Shown here one piece after another: positions 44,565 through 55,517 of a stretch of DNA of 64,000 nucleotides (positions are counted from its first letter, which is position 1; each line of letters starts with the position of its first letter). A program made the position numbers and the translations under genes. The notes beneath the pieces were generated by a model. The model was given only the letters and a program-made list of their open reading frames with translations, had not been told where the DNA came from and ran no database searches. The DNA is from Bordetella trematum (GTDB lineage Bacteria > Pseudomonadota > Gammaproteobacteria > Burkholderiales > Burkholderiaceae_B): assembly GCF_900078335.1 (NCBI RefSeq), contig NZ_FKBR01000019.1:406634-470633 (forward strand), read 5' to 3'.

Positions 44565-45500
44565 GTGAAATTTATTCTGCGCCGCATTGCGGCGGTCATA
44601 CCCGTCATGGCGGTCGTCGCCGTGGTGGTGTTCCTTCTGATCCACATCTCGCCGGGCGATCCGGCAGCGGTGATCGCGGGTGACAACGCCACGGCCGAGG
44701 ACGTCGAGAAAATCCGTCAGAACCTGGGGCTGGACAAGCCCCTGCTGCAGCAGTTCGGGATCTGGGTCGCCAACATCGTCACCGGCGATCTGGGCACCTC
44801 GATCTCGACCCAGATGCCGGTCTCGGAACTGATAGGCCAGCGTCTGGGGCCGACTTTCTCGATCGCGGTCTTCACCATGCTGTTCGCGGTGATCCTGGCC
44901 ATTCCCCTGGGTGTGCTGGCGGCCTGGTTCGCCGGCCGCTGGATTGACCGGCTGGTGATGGTGATGGCGGTCTGCGCCTTCTCCGTGCCGGTGTTTCTGA
45001 TCGGCTACAGCCTGGTCTACGGCTTTTCGATCAAGCTGGGCTGGTTGCCGGTGCAAGGTTACCGGCCGCTGGCCCAGGGCGTAGTGCCCTACCTGCGGCA
45101 TCTGGTGTTGCCCTGCGTGTCGCTGGGCCTGGTGTACATGGCGCTGCTCACGCGCATGACGCGCACCACCATGCTGGAGGCGCTCTCGGAAGACTACATC
45201 CGTACGGCGCGCGCCAAGGGGCTGGCTCCGGGCGCGGTGATCTGGCATGCCCTCAAGAACGCCGCCAACCCCATCGTCACGACCATTGGCGTGGGCGTGG
45301 CGCTCTTGATCGGCGGCGTGGTGGTCACCGAGACGGTGTTCGCCATTCCGGGCCTGGGCCGTCTGACCGTGGATGCGGTGCTGCGCCACGACTACCCGGT
45401 CATCCAGGGCGTGCTGCTGGTCGCCTCGGGCATCTATGTCTTGATCAACCTGCTGGTCGACCTGAGCTACCGGCTCTTCGACCCGCGCATCCGCTACTGA
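44565..45500 (+). CDS. Peptide-type ABC transporter permease (DppB-like)
   Basis: This is an inner-membrane permease of 311 residues with the MKFILRRIAAVIPVM...FLLIHISPGDPA start typical of DppB, the EAA loop RTARAKGLAPGAVIWHALKNAANPIVTTIG and the LFDPRIRY end. It uses a GTG start at 44565, with AGGGGAAG nine bases before. It is the channel half partnering the following permease. Confidence 0.9.
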   Translation: MKFILRRIAAVIPVMAVVAVVVFLLIHISPGDPAAVIAGDNATAEDVEKIRQNLGLDKPLLQQFGIWVANIVTGDLGTSISTQMPVSELIGQRLGPTFSIAVFTMLFAVILAIPLGVLAAWFAGRWIDRLVMVMAVCAFSVPVFLIGYSLVYGFSIKLGWLPVQGYRPLAQGVVPYLRHLVLPCVSLGLVYMALLTRMTRTTMLEALSEDYIRTARAKGLAPGAVIWHALKNAANPIVTTIGVGVALLIGGVVVTETVFAIPGLGRLTVDAVLRHDYPVIQGVLLVASGIYVLINLLVDLSYRLFDPRIRY

Positions 45501-45511
45501 ACGGGGCCGCG

Positions 45512-46387
45512 ATGACTGCTACTTCCCTGCCTGCCGACGCCAGGCGCGCGACCGGCCCCCGCTGGCTGCGCGCCCTGCGCCGACATCCGACGCTTTATCT
45601 CGGCGTGGCCATTCTTGCGCTGCTGGCGATCGTCGCCCTGGCCGCGCCCTGGCTGGCGCCCTACGACCCGCAGGAGATCGACCCGCTGGCGCGCATGAAA
45701 CCGCCTTCGATGGAGCACTTTTTCGGCACCGACGCACTGGGCCGCGATGTGTACTCGCGCACCTTGTGGGGCGCGCGGGTATCGCTGCTGGTCGGCATCG
45801 CGGTGGCGCTGGTGGCCACCGCCATCGGCGTGCTGCTGGGCATGCTGGCGGGCTACTTCCGCCGTGTCGATGCGCTGATCATGCGTTTCATGGACGGCCT
45901 GATGGCCATCCCCGGCGTGCTGCTGGCCATTGCCCTGATGGCAACCCTCAAAGGGGGGCTGGGCACCGTGATCGTGGCCATCATCATTCCGGAGGTCCCG
46001 CGTGTGGTGCGACTGGTGCGGGCGCTGGTGCTGACGCTGCGCGAGCAACCCTATATCGAGGCGGCAGTGGCCAGCGGCACGCGCGTGCCGGCCATCCTGT
46101 GGCGCCACATTCTGCCCAACCTGTTTGCGCCGCTGATGGTGCAGGCCACCTTCATTGCCGCTTCGGCGATTCTGACCGAAGCCGTGCTGAGCTTTCTGGG
46201 TGTGGGCATTCCGCCGCAGATTCCCAGCTGGGGCAACATCATGGCCGAAGGCCGGAACTATGTGGCGGTGGCCTTTCACATCATTCTCTATCCCGGCCTG
46301 TTCCTGGGCGCTGCCGTGCTGGCGGTCAACCTGGTGGGCGACGGTCTGCGCGACATGCTCGACCCGCGCCTGGCCCGCAAACTGTAG
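45512..46387 (+). CDS. Peptide-type ABC transporter permease (DppC-like)
   Basis: This is an inner-membrane permease of 291 residues. FFGTDALGRDVYSRTLWGARVSL and the EAA loop ASGTRVPAILWRHILPNLFAPL are the DppC signature regions; it ends MLDPRLARKL. It lies 11 bases after its partner permease and 8 bases before the first ATPase gene. Confidence 0.9.
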   Translation: MTATSLPADARRATGPRWLRALRRHPTLYLGVAILALLAIVALAAPWLAPYDPQEIDPLARMKPPSMEHFFGTDALGRDVYSRTLWGARVSLLVGIAVALVATAIGVLLGMLAGYFRRVDALIMRFMDGLMAIPGVLLAIALMATLKGGLGTVIVAIIIPEVPRVVRLVRALVLTLREQPYIEAAVASGTRVPAILWRHILPNLFAPLMVQATFIAASAILTEAVLSFLGVGIPPQIPSWGNIMAEGRNYVAVAFHIILYPGLFLGAAVLAVNLVGDGLRDMLDPRLARKL

Positions 46388-46395
46388 GAACATCC

Positions 46396-47397
46396 ATGGC
46401 GACCCATAACGATCCCGTACTGCGCGTGCGCGACCTGCGCACCTGTTTCGAGGGCGAAGACACCACCGTGGTGGCCGTCAATGGCCTGTCGTTCGATCTC
46501 ATGCCGGGCGAAACCCTCGGCCTGGTGGGCGAGTCCGGTTGCGGCAAGAGCGTCACCTCGCTGTCGATCATGCGTCTGCTGCGCGCGCCCGGCCGGGTGG
46601 CCGGCGGCAGCATCGAGTTCGACGGCCGCGACCTGCTGGCCTTGCCCGAGCGGGTCATGCGCGATATCCGCGGCAATCAGTTGTCGATGATCTTCCAGGA
46701 GCCGATGACTTCGCTCAACCCGGTGTTCACCATCGGGCGGCAGATCAGCGAATCGCTTGTGCTTCACCAGGGCTTGTCGCGGCGCGAGGCGTTGGCGCAG
46801 GCGGTCAAGCTGCTGGAGCTGGTGCAGATCTCCGACCCCGCGCGGCGCGTCAACGAGTATCCCTTCCAGCTGTCGGGCGGCATGCGTCAGCGCGCCATGA
46901 TCGCCATGGCGCTGGCCTGTCAGCCCAAGGTGCTGATCGCCGACGAACCCACCACGGCGCTGGACGTCACCATCCAGGCGCAGATCCTGCACCTGTTGCG
47001 CGATATCCAGGCGCGCCTGGGCACGGCCATCGTGCTCATCACCCACGATCTTGGGGTGGTGGCGCAGATGTGCCAGCGCGTCATCGTGATGTATGCCGGG
47101 CGCAAGGTGGAGGAGGGCAGCGTCGATGATGTGCTCGACCGTCCGCAGCATCCTTATACCCAGGCCCTGATCCGTTCGCTGCCCGCCTTCGTCGACGGGC
47201 AGGGCCACGATACCCGGCTGGCCGAATTGCCCGGCATCGTGCCGGTGATCACCCCGGCGTCGCGCGGCTGCGCGTTCGCGGCCCGTTGCGATCAGGCCCT
47301 GCCGCGTTGCAGCGAGCAGGAACCGCCGCCGGTCGAGGCCGGCGAGCGCCACCGCAGCTGGTGCTGGGCGCGCGTTGAATCGGTCCAGACCGCATGA
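46396..47397 (+). CDS. Peptide-type ABC transporter ATPase (DppD-like)
   Basis: This is a 333-residue ATPase. Walker A GESGCGKS, signature [15 protein letters not shown] and Walker [12 protein letters not shown] are intact. The C-terminal oligopeptide ABC extension has a three- or four-Cys cluster ([16 protein letters not shown]), which in this family can hold an iron-sulfur cluster. ATG 46396 is chosen; the longer frame runs through the permease gene. Its last bases overlap the next gene by 4. Confidence 0.92.
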   Translation: MATHNDPVLRVRDLRTCFEGEDTTVVAVNGLSFDLMPGETLGLVGESGCGKSVTSLSIMRLLRAPGRVAGGSIEFDGRDLLALPERVMRDIRGNQLSMIFQEPMTSLNPVFTIGRQISESLVLHQGLSRREALAQAVKLLELVQISDPARRVNEYPFQLSGGMRQRAMIAMALACQPKVLIADEPTTALDVTIQAQILHLLRDIQARLGTAIVLITHDLGVVAQMCQRVIVMYAGRKVEEGSVDDVLDRPQHPYTQALIRSLPAFVDGQGHDTRLAELPGIVPVITPASRGCAFAARCDQALPRCSEQEPPPVEAGERHRSWCWARVESVQTA

Positions 47398-48359
47398 AGA
47401 ATCCTATGCAAACCCAGAATTCCAGTGAGCCGCTGCTGCAGGTCATCGGCCTGAAGAAGCACTTCGCCCTCGAGGGCGGGCGCGTGTTGCGCGCCGTTGA
47501 CGGCGTGTCGCTGTCGGTGCCGCGCGGGCGCACCCTGAGCCTGGTGGGCGAGTCCGGCTGCGGCAAGTCGACCACCGGCAAGTGCCTCATCCGTCTGACC
47601 GACCCGACCGAAGGCCGCATCCTGCTCGAAGGCCGGGACCTGGCCGAGATGAAGGCGGCTGAATTGCGGCAGATGCGCCAGCGCATGCAGTTCATCTTCC
47701 AGGACCCGTTTTCCTCGATGAATCCGCGTATGCGGGTGCGCGACATCATCGGCGAACCCTTGCGCAATTTCGGCCATGACCGCGCCGCCATCCGCGCCCG
47801 CGTGGCCGAGCTGCTGGCGCGCGTGAGCCTGCGCCCGGATGCCGCCGAACGCTATCCGCACGAGTTCTCCGGCGGCCAGCGCCAGCGTATCGTGATCGCG
47901 CGCGCGCTGGCCCTGGACCCGGGCCTGATCGTCTGCGACGAGCCCGTCTCGGCGCTGGACGTCTCGGTGCAGGCGCAGGTGATCAATCTGCTGATGGATC
48001 TGCAGCGCGACATGGGCCTGACCTACGTGTTCATTTCGCACGACCTGAGCGTGGTGCGGCACATCAGCCATTATGTGGCGGTGATGTACCTGGGCCGCAT
48101 CGTCGAGACCGGGCCGCGCGACGCGGTGTTCCAGCGTCCCGCCCATCCCTACACCCGCGCCCTGATGGCCTCGGCGCCCTCGGCGCGCGACCGTCAGCCG
48201 GCGCAGGTGCTCAAGGGAGAGATCCCCAGCCCGCTGTCGCCGCCGTCGGGCTGTGCGTTTCGAACCCGTTGCCCGATGGCGCAGCCGCGTTGCGCCGAAG
48301 TCGCGCCTTTGCCGCGCGAGGTGGCGCCCCAGCAGGAAGTGGCCTGCCATTTCGTTTGA
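47394..48359 (+). CDS. Peptide-type ABC transporter ATPase (DppF-like)
   Basis: This is a 321-residue ATPase with Walker [10 protein letters not shown], signature FSGGQRQRIVIARAL, Walker B IVCDEPVSALD and the His-loop segment VFISHDL. The C-terminal Cys-rich extension (GCAFRTRCPMAQPRC) is as in its partner. The start ATGA overlaps the previous stop; a second ATG four codons on is possible. It completes a five-gene transporter. Confidence 0.92.
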   Translation: MKNPMQTQNSSEPLLQVIGLKKHFALEGGRVLRAVDGVSLSVPRGRTLSLVGESGCGKSTTGKCLIRLTDPTEGRILLEGRDLAEMKAAELRQMRQRMQFIFQDPFSSMNPRMRVRDIIGEPLRNFGHDRAAIRARVAELLARVSLRPDAAERYPHEFSGGQRQRIVIARALALDPGLIVCDEPVSALDVSVQAQVINLLMDLQRDMGLTYVFISHDLSVVRHISHYVAVMYLGRIVETGPRDAVFQRPAHPYTRALMASAPSARDRQPAQVLKGEIPSPLSPPSGCAFRTRCPMAQPRCAEVAPLPREVAPQQEVACHFV

Positions 48360-48425
48360 TACCCCGTGGCGCCCTGGCGCCTGAACCGCCGCAGCAGCCC
48401 TGCCGGCCTTTTTTCGGAGCACCCA

Positions 48426-49880
48426 ATGTCCCAAGCAGCGAGTGAAGTCCTGGATTATGTTCTGGCCGGCGGTACGGTCATCGACGGCACCAATACCCCC
48501 GGGCGTCGCGCCGATGTGGGCGTGCGGGGCGATCGCGTGGTGGCCGTGGGCGACCTGAGCCAGGCCGCCGCGCGCGAGCGCATCGACGTCAGCGGCATGG
48601 TGGTCGCGCCAGGCTTCATCGACTCCCATACCCACGACGACAACTACCTGCTGCGCAAGCGCGACATGACACCCAAGATCTCCCAGGGCGTCACCACGGT
48701 GGTGACCGGCAATTGCGGCATCAGCCTGGCGCCGCTGGCCGATGCCGCGCCGCCGGCGCCTCTGGATCTGCTCGATGAGGGCGGCTCGTTCCGCTTCACG
48801 TCTTTTGCGGCCTATCTGCAGGCCCTGCGCGAAACGCCGGCGGCGGTCAATGCGGCCTGCATGGTGGGCCATTCGACCCTGCGCGCCGCGGTCATGCCCG
48901 AGCTGCATCGTCCGGCCAATGCCGGCGAAATCGATGCCATGCGCGCGCTGGCCGACGAGGCGCTGGCCAGCGGCGCCATCGGCATTTCCACCGGCACCTT
49001 CTATCCGCCCGCCGCCCAGGCCACCACCGAGGAGATCATTGAGGTCTGCCGTCCGCTGGCCGAGCACGGCGGCGTCTATGCCACCCACATGCGCGACGAG
49101 GGCGAGCACATCGTGGCGGCGCTGGAGGAGACTTTCCGCATCGGCCGCGAGCTCGACGTGCCGGTGGTCATTTCCCATCACAAGCTCGCGGGCAAACCCA
49201 ATTTCGGTCGTTCCACGGAGACGCTGGCCATCATCGAACGGGCCATGACCGAGCAGTCGGTGTCGCTCGATGCCTACCCCTATGTGGCCGGCTCCACCAT
49301 GCTCAAGCAGGACAGCGTGCTGTTGGCCGGGCGCACCCTCATTACCTGGTGCAAGCCTTTTCCCGAGCTGGCCGGGCGTGACCTGGATGAGGTCGCGGCC
49401 GAGCGCGGAAAATCCAAGTTCGACCTGGTGGCCGAACTGCAGCCGGCCGGGGCCATCTATTTCATGATGGACGAGGACGACGTGCAACGCATCCTGGCCT
49501 TCGGGCCGACCATGATCGGCTCCGACGGGCTGCCGCATGACGAGCGCCCGCATCCGCGCCTGTGGGGGACCTTCCCGCGGGTGCTGGGACATTACAGCCG
49601 CGACCTGGGGCTGTTCCCGCTGGAGACGGCGGTCTGGAAGATGACCGGCCTGACCGCCAGCCGCTTCGGCCTGGCCGAGCGCGGCGTGGTGCAGCCGGGC
49701 TTTTTCGCCGATCTGGTGGTGTTCGACCCCGAACAGGTGGCCGATGCGGCCACCTTCGACCGTCCCACCGAGCGCGCCGCGGGCATCCATTCGGTCTATG
49801 TCAATGGCGCGCCGGTCTGGCGCGAACAGGGGTTCACCGGCGAACACCCCGGCCGGGTGCTGAACTGGAGCGGACAATGA
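48426..49880 (+). CDS. dan: D-aminoacylase (N-acyl-D-amino-acid deacylase)
   Basis: This is a zinc amidohydrolase of 484 residues that releases D-amino acids from N-acyl-D-amino acids in the cytoplasm. The match to the Alcaligenes A-6 enzyme I remember is very close across the whole length: SNTPGRRAD-type start, metal site SHTHDDNYLL (H68, H70), bridging Cys97 in TGNCGIS, STGTFYPPAAQATTEEI, and SDGLPHDERPHPRLWGTFPRVLGHY near the end. ATG 48426 follows a GGAG site; the longer frame is non-conserved. It overlaps the next gene by 4 bases. Confidence 0.95.
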   Translation: MSQAASEVLDYVLAGGTVIDGTNTPGRRADVGVRGDRVVAVGDLSQAAARERIDVSGMVVAPGFIDSHTHDDNYLLRKRDMTPKISQGVTTVVTGNCGISLAPLADAAPPAPLDLLDEGGSFRFTSFAAYLQALRETPAAVNAACMVGHSTLRAAVMPELHRPANAGEIDAMRALADEALASGAIGISTGTFYPPAAQATTEEIIEVCRPLAEHGGVYATHMRDEGEHIVAALEETFRIGRELDVPVVISHHKLAGKPNFGRSTETLAIIERAMTEQSVSLDAYPYVAGSTMLKQDSVLLAGRTLITWCKPFPELAGRDLDEVAAERGKSKFDLVAELQPAGAIYFMMDEDDVQRILAFGPTMIGSDGLPHDERPHPRLWGTFPRVLGHYSRDLGLFPLETAVWKMTGLTASRFGLAERGVVQPGFFADLVVFDPEQVADAATFDRPTERAAGIHSVYVNGAPVWREQGFTGEHPGRVLNWSGQ

Positions 49881-50812
49881 GCGCGCGCAAACTGCATCTT
49901 GCCGTGGCCCAGATGGGCCCGGTGCAGCGCAGCGACAGCCGCCAGCGCGTGGTCGCGCGGCTGCTCGAGATGCTGCGCGAGGCCCACAGCCGCGGCGCAA
50001 CCTGGGTGACGTTCCCCGAGCTGGCGCTGACCACGTTCTTCCCGCGCTGGTCGATGGAGGATCCCGCCGAGGTCCACGCCTTTTTCGAAACCGAGATGCC
50101 GGGGCCGCTCACGCAGCCTCTTTTCGACGCGGCGCGGGCGCTGGGCGTGGGGTTTTATCTGGGCTATGCCGAGCTGGCTGGCGGGGTGCAGTACAACACC
50201 AGCATCCTGGTCGGGCGCGACGGCGGCATCGTCGGCAAGTATCGCAAGATCCATATTCCGGGCGAAGCCGCCACCCGCGAGGGCCAGGCCGTGCAGCATC
50301 TGGAGAAGAAGTACTTCGAAGTGGGCGACCTGGGCTTCCCGGTCTGGCAGACCCCCGATGCGGCCATCGGCATGTGCATCTGCAACGACCGCCGCTGGCC
50401 CGAGACCTATCGGGTGATGGGCCTGCAGCGCGTGGAGGTGGTGATGGTGGGCTACAACACGCCCTCCGGCTACACCCAATGGGATGAGCCCCTGCACCTG
50501 CGCATGCACCACCATCTGCTGTCGCTGCAGGCCGGCGCCTACCAGAATGCCTGCTGGGTCGCGGCGGCCGGCAAGGCCGGCGTGGAAGAGGGCAATCCCA
50601 TGATCGGCGGATCCTGCATCGTCGCACCCACCGGGGAGGTGATGGTGCGGACCTTCTCCGAGGACGACGAGGTCATCAACTTCGTGTGCGATCTGTCGGC
50701 CAGCGAGAACTACCGCGCCAATATCTTTAATTTTGCGGCTCACCGGCGTCCGGAGCATTACGGGATGATCGTGTCCCGCAAGGGCGCCCAGGCACCCGAT
50801 GGCGGCGCCTGA
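49877..50812 (+). CDS. N-carbamoyl-D-amino-acid hydrolase
   Basis: This is a nitrilase-superfamily amidase of 311 residues, hydrolysing N-carbamoyl-D-amino acids to D-amino acid, CO2 and ammonia. The catalytic triad is visible: E48 in FPELA, K124 in KYRKIHIPG and C169 in CICNDRRWPE. HHLLSLQAGAYQN and the closing NIFNFAAHRRPEHYG match D-carbamoylases as I remember them. Its ATG overlaps the D-aminoacylase stop. With no hydantoinase in this cluster, the N-carbamoyl compound must come from elsewhere or from outside. Confidence 0.93.
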   Translation: MSARKLHLAVAQMGPVQRSDSRQRVVARLLEMLREAHSRGATWVTFPELALTTFFPRWSMEDPAEVHAFFETEMPGPLTQPLFDAARALGVGFYLGYAELAGGVQYNTSILVGRDGGIVGKYRKIHIPGEAATREGQAVQHLEKKYFEVGDLGFPVWQTPDAAIGMCICNDRRWPETYRVMGLQRVEVVMVGYNTPSGYTQWDEPLHLRMHHHLLSLQAGAYQNACWVAAAGKAGVEEGNPMIGGSCIVAPTGEVMVRTFSEDDEVINFVCDLSASENYRANIFNFAAHRRPEHYGMIVSRKGAQAPDGGA

Positions 50813-50894
50813 GGCCGGCAAAGTTACAATCTCGGCGGCGGCCCGGCCTCACCGGGCCGCCTTCCTGACCCACTCTTTGCTAGCGGAACATGCC

Positions 50895-51554
50895 ATGGCT
50901 GCTGCCGACCCTTCCGTCTTGCCCGCGATCGTCGGCAAGGAAGAAATGGGCGCGCGTCTGCGCGCCGAGCGCAAGGCGCGCAAGATGACCCTGCAGGCGC
51001 TGTCGGATGCCTCCGGCATCGCCGTGTCGACCTTGTCCAAGGCCGAGCTGGGGCAGCTGGCGCTCAGTTATGAAAAATTCGCCGCGCTGGCGCGTGCGCT
51101 GGGCATCGAAATGACGCGCCTGTTCATGCCGTCGGGCTGCGCGCCGACTGCCGCCGCACCGACCTTCGTGAAGAACACGCTGGCCGACGTGCGCAACTAC
51201 GTCACGGACAACTATCACTATCGCCTCATGATGGGCGACTTTCCCGGCAAGCAGATGATCCCCATGTGGGGCACCATCGACGCGCGTGCGGTCAACGAGT
51301 TCGATGACTACATCCGTCATCCGGGGCAGGAGTTCATCGTGGTGCTGTCGGGCAAGGTGCGCATCGCATTCGAGAACGGCGAACACGTGGATCTGGCCCG
51401 CCACGAGTCGGCCTACTTCGACAGCAGCCAGGGCCATGTCTATCTCAGCACCGGCCGTCGTCCGGCAGAGATCCTGGTGGTGTGCAGCAACGTCGACGCA
51501 TTGCCGATCCGGCCCAGGCGCCCGATGCGGCGTCGCCTCACCCCGCGCGGCTGA
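50895..51554 (+). CDS. XRE-family regulator with C-terminal cupin domain
   Basis: The 219-residue protein has an N-terminal XRE helix-turn-helix (LRAERKARKMTLQALSDASGIAVSTLSKAELGQ, about 20-52) and a C-terminal small-molecule-binding cupin domain (FIVVLSGKVRIAFENGEHVDLARHESAYFDS, about 150-182). This layout is common for regulators of amino-acid and polyamine catabolism. ATG 50895 is chosen over the longer frame. It is the last gene of the D-amino-acid cluster and its probable regulator; its end overlaps the convergent DUF779 gene by 17 bases. Confidence 0.88.
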   Translation: MAAADPSVLPAIVGKEEMGARLRAERKARKMTLQALSDASGIAVSTLSKAELGQLALSYEKFAALARALGIEMTRLFMPSGCAPTAAAPTFVKNTLADVRNYVTDNYHYRLMMGDFPGKQMIPMWGTIDARAVNEFDDYIRHPGQEFIVVLSGKVRIAFENGEHVDLARHESAYFDSSQGHVYLSTGRRPAEILVVCSNVDALPIRPRRPMRRRLTPRG

Positions 51555-51918
51555 CGGGCGCCACGCGGGCCCACTCCGCGTCGCTGTACAGGCGCGAACG
51601 CAACAGGAAGCGGCGGCCTTCGGCGCTGTCCAGCGAGAAGGCGCCGCCACGTCCCTCGATGGCGTCGATGATGAGTTGCGTGTGTTCCCAGTAGGCGAAC
51701 TGATCTTCGCCGATATAGAAGGGGCAGCCCTGCAGTTCGCCCAGCAGCAGGTCCGAGCTGCCCACCAGGAACTCGCCCAGCGGATAACACATGGGCGCGC
51801 TGCCGTCGCAGCAGCCGCCGGACTGGTGGAACATCAGCGGGCCGTGCTTGGCCTTGAGCGTGGCGATGAGATCGCGCGCGGCATCGGTGGCGACCACGCG
51901 CGGGGTGACATCAGTCAT
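51538..51918 (-). CDS. DUF779 family protein
   Basis: This is a 126-residue protein of unknown biochemical role, found regularly next to aldehyde dehydrogenases of the acetaldehyde type. The central GGCCDGSAPMC motif (about 35-45) is Cys-rich and could bind a metal; YIGEDQFAYWEHTQLIIDAIEGRG is the other conserved block. It lies 45 bases after the aldehyde dehydrogenase gene and is probably cotranscribed from the sigma-54 promoter. Confidence 0.88.
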   Translation of the reverse strand: MTDVTPRVVATDAARDLIATLKAKHGPLMFHQSGGCCDGSAPMCYPLGEFLVGSSDLLLGELQGCPFYIGEDQFAYWEHTQLIIDAIEGRGGAFSLDSAEGRRFLLRSRLYSDAEWARVAPVSRAG

Positions 51919-51963
51919 GGCGATCTCCGGGGGCGAAGGCCTTGCGGCCTTCGCCGTTCAGGG

Positions 51964-53493
<1,530 letters not shown>

Positions 53494-53569
53494 TGCTTGT
53501 CTCCGTATCCGGCTGTTGTGGGAATCGCCAGGGCGGCCGGTCGGGCCGGCCGCCTGCCTGTAAGGCTCA

Positions 53570-53585
53570 AGCAAATCCCGTGCCA
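53570..53585 (-). promoter_or_regulatory. Sigma-54 (RpoN) promoter of the aldehyde dehydrogenase gene
   Basis: On the minus strand TGGCAC (53580-53585), 5 bases (GGGAT), TTGCTT (53569-53574) matches the sigma-54 consensus TGGCAC-N5-TTGC at every position. It lies about 80 bases before the gene start, and the divergent gene encodes a sigma-54 activator. Confidence 0.88.
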
Positions 53586-53671
53586 GCTGTGGGGGTCGCA
53601 TGGACAGCGCCGGGCTGCCGTGCGAAAGTAGGACAGCGTCATCGCGGCAACGGCCTGTGGCCCGGGCTGGG

Positions 53672-53701
53672 TGTCGCAATCCGCGACAGTGTCGCGCGAC
53701 A
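53672..53701. promoter_or_regulatory. Palindromic upstream activator sites, probable AcoR binding
   Basis: TGTCGC-AATCC-GCGACA (53672-53688) and TGTCGC-GCGACA (53690-53701) are two adjacent palindromes with the same half-site. A further GTCGC half-site lies at 53704-53708. They sit about 90-115 bases upstream of the sigma-54 promoter and just before the activator gene, where enhancer sites belong. Confidence 0.7.
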
Positions 53702-53732
53702 GGCGTCGCAGAACGCCGGGCAAGGAGACATC

Positions 53733-55514
53733 ATGGTCTATCGACAACGGGCGTTGAACCAGGCCCGCACTCTTTTTACCGAGCAGGGCATCGAGCCGGT
53801 CGGCCTGCTGGCCGATCCGCTGCTGCGGTCCTGGCGGCGCTGCGCCGAATCGGGCCTGGACATGCGCGCACGTCAGGCGCGCGACCCCCTGACCGATGCC
53901 GAGTTACGCCAGGCGCGTCAGCGCAACGAGGACCTGCGCGCCCGCGCGGCCGCGGCGATGGCCGCATTGCGCGGCCCCGGCCGGCTGCTCATCCTGACCG
54001 ACGAGCAGGGGCTGGTGCTGGATTGCGAGGGCGACACCGGCTTTGCCGAGAAGGCTGCACGCGTGGCCCTGCTGCCGGGGGCGCATTGGGGCGAGGAAGC
54101 TGCCGGCACCAATGCCATCGGCACGGCCCTGGCCGAGGGCCGTTCGCTCGTGGTGCGCGGCGGCGAGCACTACCTTGAGGCCAACCGCATCCTGACCTGC
54201 AGCGCGGTGCCGATTTTCGACAGCCTGGGGCGGGTGCGGGGCGTGCTGGACCTCTCCCACCCTGCCGCGCAGGCCAGCGCCGAGTCGCTGGCCGCCTTGC
54301 GCGCAGCGGTTGCCCGCATCGAGCGCGCCTTGTTTCAGGCCGCCCACGGCGACCACGAGGTCTTGCGATTGCAGGCGGGCGATCACGAGGCCTGGCTGGC
54401 CTTTGACGGGCCGCGGCTGGTGGGGGCCGACCGCGATGCGCGGGCGCTGCTGGCGCTGGACCGTTCGGCTATCGGCGCGCTGCGCTATGGCGATCTGTTC
54501 GACGGCGAACCCCGGGACGGCCAGGCACGCACGCGCCAGGGTCGGCTGCTGCGCCTGTGTGATCCGCTGCCAGCGGCGCGCCGGCAGTCCGCCGTGCCTG
54601 CGCCGCCCCGGTCCGCGCCCCGGCCGGATAGGGCGACCGGCGAGCCGGCCGGCTGCTTCGAGGCCGCGACGCTGGCTGCGCTGGCCCGGGCCGTTCATCT
54701 GAGCGACGCCGGCGTGGCGGTGCTGCTGCAAGGCGAGACCGGCACCGGCAAGGAGGTTTTCGCGCGCGCCCTGCATGCCCGCAGTGCGCGTGCTGGCGGC
54801 CCCTTCGTGGCTGTCAATTGTGCGGCTTTGCCCGAAAGCCTCATCGAGGCGGAACTGTTCGGCTATGAAGAGGGCGCATTCACCGGCGCGCGCCGTCAAG
54901 GCAGCAAAGGGCTGCTGCGCCAGGCGCAGGGCGGGACTTTGTTCCTCGATGAAATCGGCGACATGCCCCTGCCGCTGCAAGCCCGCCTGCTGCGCGTGCT
55001 GCAGTCTCGCGAAGTGGCGCCGCTGGGTGCCGGCCGGCCTGTCGCGGTGGACTTCGCGCTGGTCTGCGCCACCCACCGTCCGCTGGCGCGCGGGCCTGGG
55101 CAGGCGCCGCTGCGCGATGACCTCTATTACCGGATTGCCGAATACACCGTGGCGTTGCCGCCGTTACGCGAGCATCACGATCGCCTGGCGCTGTTGCGCC
55201 GGATGTGGGGGGAGGGCGAGGCGCTGCCGCCGGCCATCGAAGCCGAGCTGGCCGCCTACGATTGGCCGGGCAATTACCGCCAGCTCGATGCGGTGCTGCG
55301 CACCCTGCGCGTGCTGGCGCGCGCCAGCGGCGGCATCGAACGCGACATGCTGCCGGCCGAGATCCGCCAGGCGGCGCCGCCCGGGCCGGCGCTGCGCGAG
55401 CAGGCCGATGCCGCCATCGAGGCGGCACTGCGGGCGCACGGCGGCAACGTCAGCCGTGCCGCGCGCGCACTGGGCGTGCACCGCAGCACCCTGTACCGGC
55501 GGCGCGTGCACTGA
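53733..55514 (+). CDS. acoR: Sigma-54-dependent activator, AcoR type
   Basis: This is a 593-residue enhancer-binding protein. The N-terminal sensory part ([16 protein letters not shown] start, GTNAIGTAL in a GAF-type domain, about 60-190) is followed by the AAA+ domain with Walker A GETGTGKE (about 333), the sigma-54 contact loop GAFTGA (about 380) and Walker [10 protein letters not shown]. The Fis-type helix-turn-helix ([21 protein letters not shown]) is at the C-terminus. The AAA+ domain looks slightly compact at its second half. ATG 53733 follows AAGGAG. It is divergent from, and the likely activator of, the aldehyde dehydrogenase/DUF779 pair. Confidence 0.92.
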   Translation: MVYRQRALNQARTLFTEQGIEPVGLLADPLLRSWRRCAESGLDMRARQARDPLTDAELRQARQRNEDLRARAAAAMAALRGPGRLLILTDEQGLVLDCEGDTGFAEKAARVALLPGAHWGEEAAGTNAIGTALAEGRSLVVRGGEHYLEANRILTCSAVPIFDSLGRVRGVLDLSHPAAQASAESLAALRAAVARIERALFQAAHGDHEVLRLQAGDHEAWLAFDGPRLVGADRDARALLALDRSAIGALRYGDLFDGEPRDGQARTRQGRLLRLCDPLPAARRQSAVPAPPRSAPRPDRATGEPAGCFEAATLAALARAVHLSDAGVAVLLQGETGTGKEVFARALHARSARAGGPFVAVNCAALPESLIEAELFGYEEGAFTGARRQGSKGLLRQAQGGTLFLDEIGDMPLPLQARLLRVLQSREVAPLGAGRPVAVDFALVCATHRPLARGPGQAPLRDDLYYRIAEYTVALPPLREHHDRLALLRRMWGEGEALPPAIEAELAAYDWPGNYRQLDAVLRTLRVLARASGGIERDMLPAEIRQAAPPGPALREQADAAIEAALRAHGGNVSRAARALGVHRSTLYRRRVH

Positions 55515-55517
55515 AGG

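Noticed and set aside
47398..50000. A 902-codon minus-strand frame opposite the DppF, D-aminoacylase and carbamoylase genes.
   Set aside because: It has shadow-frame composition (HGQ/RRG-rich) and lies opposite three strongly matched genes.
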